Shown here: positions 62,876-64,000 of the stretch, piece by piece | Layout of the letters: each line of letters opens with the position of its first letter | Numbering within the stretch: the first letter of the stretch is position 1 | NCBI RefSeq assembly: GCF_910592395.1 | Contig: NC_088309.1 | Location: 374,501-438,500, forward strand | Source of the DNA: Lineus longissimus | Lineage: Eukaryota > Nemertea > Pilidiophora > Heteronemertea > Lineidae | DNA: 64,000 nucleotides | Direction of reading: 5' to 3' | The notes under the pieces: generated by a model | Told to the model about the DNA's origin: nothing | Databases searched by the model: none | What the model saw: only the letters and a program-made list of their open reading frames with translations | Program-made: the position numbers and the translations under genes

Positions 62876-63332
62876 TTTGTTCGCGTTGTAAAGGTTTCGG
62901 GGATACGATCAATGCATGCGAGCACCGTCGGCGGAACCCCAAACCGCCCTCTCGATCTATCCGTAGGGACAAATCACTCTCGTGACCGCCGCTCTACGGA
63001 CTCCGGACCTCCAGACTTTAGAGACCGAGCTTTTCTTTACCTTACAATTACTGTATACTCGGTGCCTCACTTATATGTGTTGTTTTTTTCACATACATTG
63101 TTCTCGTGGTTTACGGAAAAGTAGGCCTAAAATGTTATAGTGTCTAAAAACAATATTCAGTTAATGGAATTACACTTTTTTCCATTACTGCTTGCTTGAT
63201 ATTGCCCTAACAACTTTTTCATGAATCAATTTTGAGCATTATGTTTACAACGTAGTTATTATAGCACGAAATATGAGTCTAAAATGCCAAATACTTGCAA
63301 CTATTATGTTAATCACTGAAATCTTAGTGAAC
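62876..63332. other. Unassigned sequence
   Basis: The first 130 bp are GC-rich with short open frames continuing from the repeat. The rest is AT-rich. No recognisable gene or RNA. Confidence 0.4.
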
Positions 63333-63515
63333 TAATTGCTCGCTATAAGCTAGGTTATTGCGCCCCTAAACCAACGTACTGACAACGCTACCTCCCCGGA
63401 ACTCAAACTTTAACGTGAGTTAATTGTAATCTTACTCTCTATATACCAAAGTGATTTACCTAGGAATACAGTTGCACTTCACTGAAAACTAATGATGTGT
63501 TGATGAGTTCAATGA
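63333..63515 (+). repeat. Dispersed repeat, copy B
   Basis: Direct-orientation relative of 56370-56525, with an extra segment of about 40 bp (near 63398-63428). The shared end is ctgaaaactaatgatgtgtt plus gatgagttcaa. Confidence 0.85.
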
Positions 63516-63770
63516 ATCCTTCGATTCCTTTGGTTTTCTTGGCGAACTGACGTCCGACAATCAATGACCCGTTGACGTGTACCTGCATCTGCAATACGCC
63601 ATTGCCGTAGTGTGTAAACAGATCTATTTTTGGACGAAACTCAGCCCCTCACAAACTTTGGTCCATTTCGCCAATGATGACACTGCTTCTAGGCTGTACC
63701 ACAGCATTTTAAGCTGTAGCAGCGATAAGCAAGAGTCAAGACAAATATCCCCTGTCAGCTGCTGCTGGAT
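63516..63770. other. Unassigned sequence
   Basis: No gene recognised in this 255-bp gap; the short open frame over it continues into the terminal tandem array. Confidence 0.4.
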
Positions 63771-63779
63771 GGTATCAGG

Positions 63780-64000
63780 CTGTTTCGCTACATTGCCAGT
63801 TCGCTACCAGTCGTTTCGCTACATGTGGCGGTCGTTTCGCTACATGGTAGGTCGTTTCGCTACATGGGTGGAGTCGTTTCGCTACATGATGGGTACGGTC
63901 GTTTCGCTACATGGAGGACGTTTCGCTACATGGGTGGAGTCGTTTCGCTACATGGATGTAGGTAATTTCGCTACATCGTAGGTCGTTTCGCTACATGGGT
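63780..64000 (+). repeat. Irregular tandem array of gtcgtttcgctacatgg, running off the window
   Basis: About eleven copies of a conserved core (cgtttcgctacatg) are separated by 4-12 variable bases (tggcg, gtagg, ggtggagt, atgggtacgg). The first copies are degenerate. The array continues past 64000. Constant cores with variable short spacers are unusual for a simple minisatellite. Confidence 0.9.

Noticed and set aside
62328-63124. Three overlapping plus-strand open frames of 187-200 residues
   Set aside because: All three frames are open over the same palindromic minisatellite because the unit lacks stops; the protein sequences are the same repeat read in different frames.

Overview
This is eukaryotic (animal) genomic DNA. 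It is AT-rich, intron-dense and full of minisatellites and mobile-element debris. Short motifs such as acatgta are frequent. The protein-coding content is bilaterian and the overall look is that of a marine invertebrate (lophotrochozoan, hemichordate, echinoderm or amphioxus-like); I cannot fix the species from sequence alone. There are no operons, CRISPR arrays or bacterial systems.

Layout. (1) 172-1050: last coding exon and 3' UTR of a dynactin subunit 3 (DCTN3) gene, + strand. (2) 1953-32240: a complete giant HECT E3 ubiquitin ligase gene, HECTD4, + strand. I resolve 50 coding exons with consistent splice phases, 12,888 coding nt and 4,295 residues. (3) 32400-33880: a minisatellite between two convergent genes. 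(4) 33978-45055: a TBC1D10-family Rab GTPase-activating protein, - strand, 8 coding exons, 442 residues, with a probable 4 kb 3' UTR. (5) 46416-55200: ataxin-2 (ATXN2), + strand, head-to-head with TBC1D10, 17 coding exons, 898 residues, carrying Lsm, LsmAD and PAM2 regions but no N-terminal polyglutamine tract. (6) 55220-64000: a gene-free region holding a retroelement endonuclease-like fragment, a 68-bp minisatellite, a foldback transposon about 1 kb long, a tRNA-like sequence, a broken CR1/Jockey-type LINE, a palindrome-containing minisatellite and another tandem array running off the end.

The genes do not form a pathway. The linkage is still informative: human ATXN2 and HECTD4 are both in 12q24, and human ATXN2L and TBC1D10B are both in 16p11, so this window looks like the unduplicated ancestral ATXN2-TBC1D10-HECTD4 block.

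The most unusual structural theme is that several tandem arrays begin exactly at functional gene boundaries. One multiplies the splice donor of HECTD4 exon 18, one multiplies the splice donor of ATXN2 exon 5, and one multiplies the HECTD4 stop codon. Two introns use GC instead of GT donors. All gene models are hand-spliced from sequence and would be settled by transcripts.
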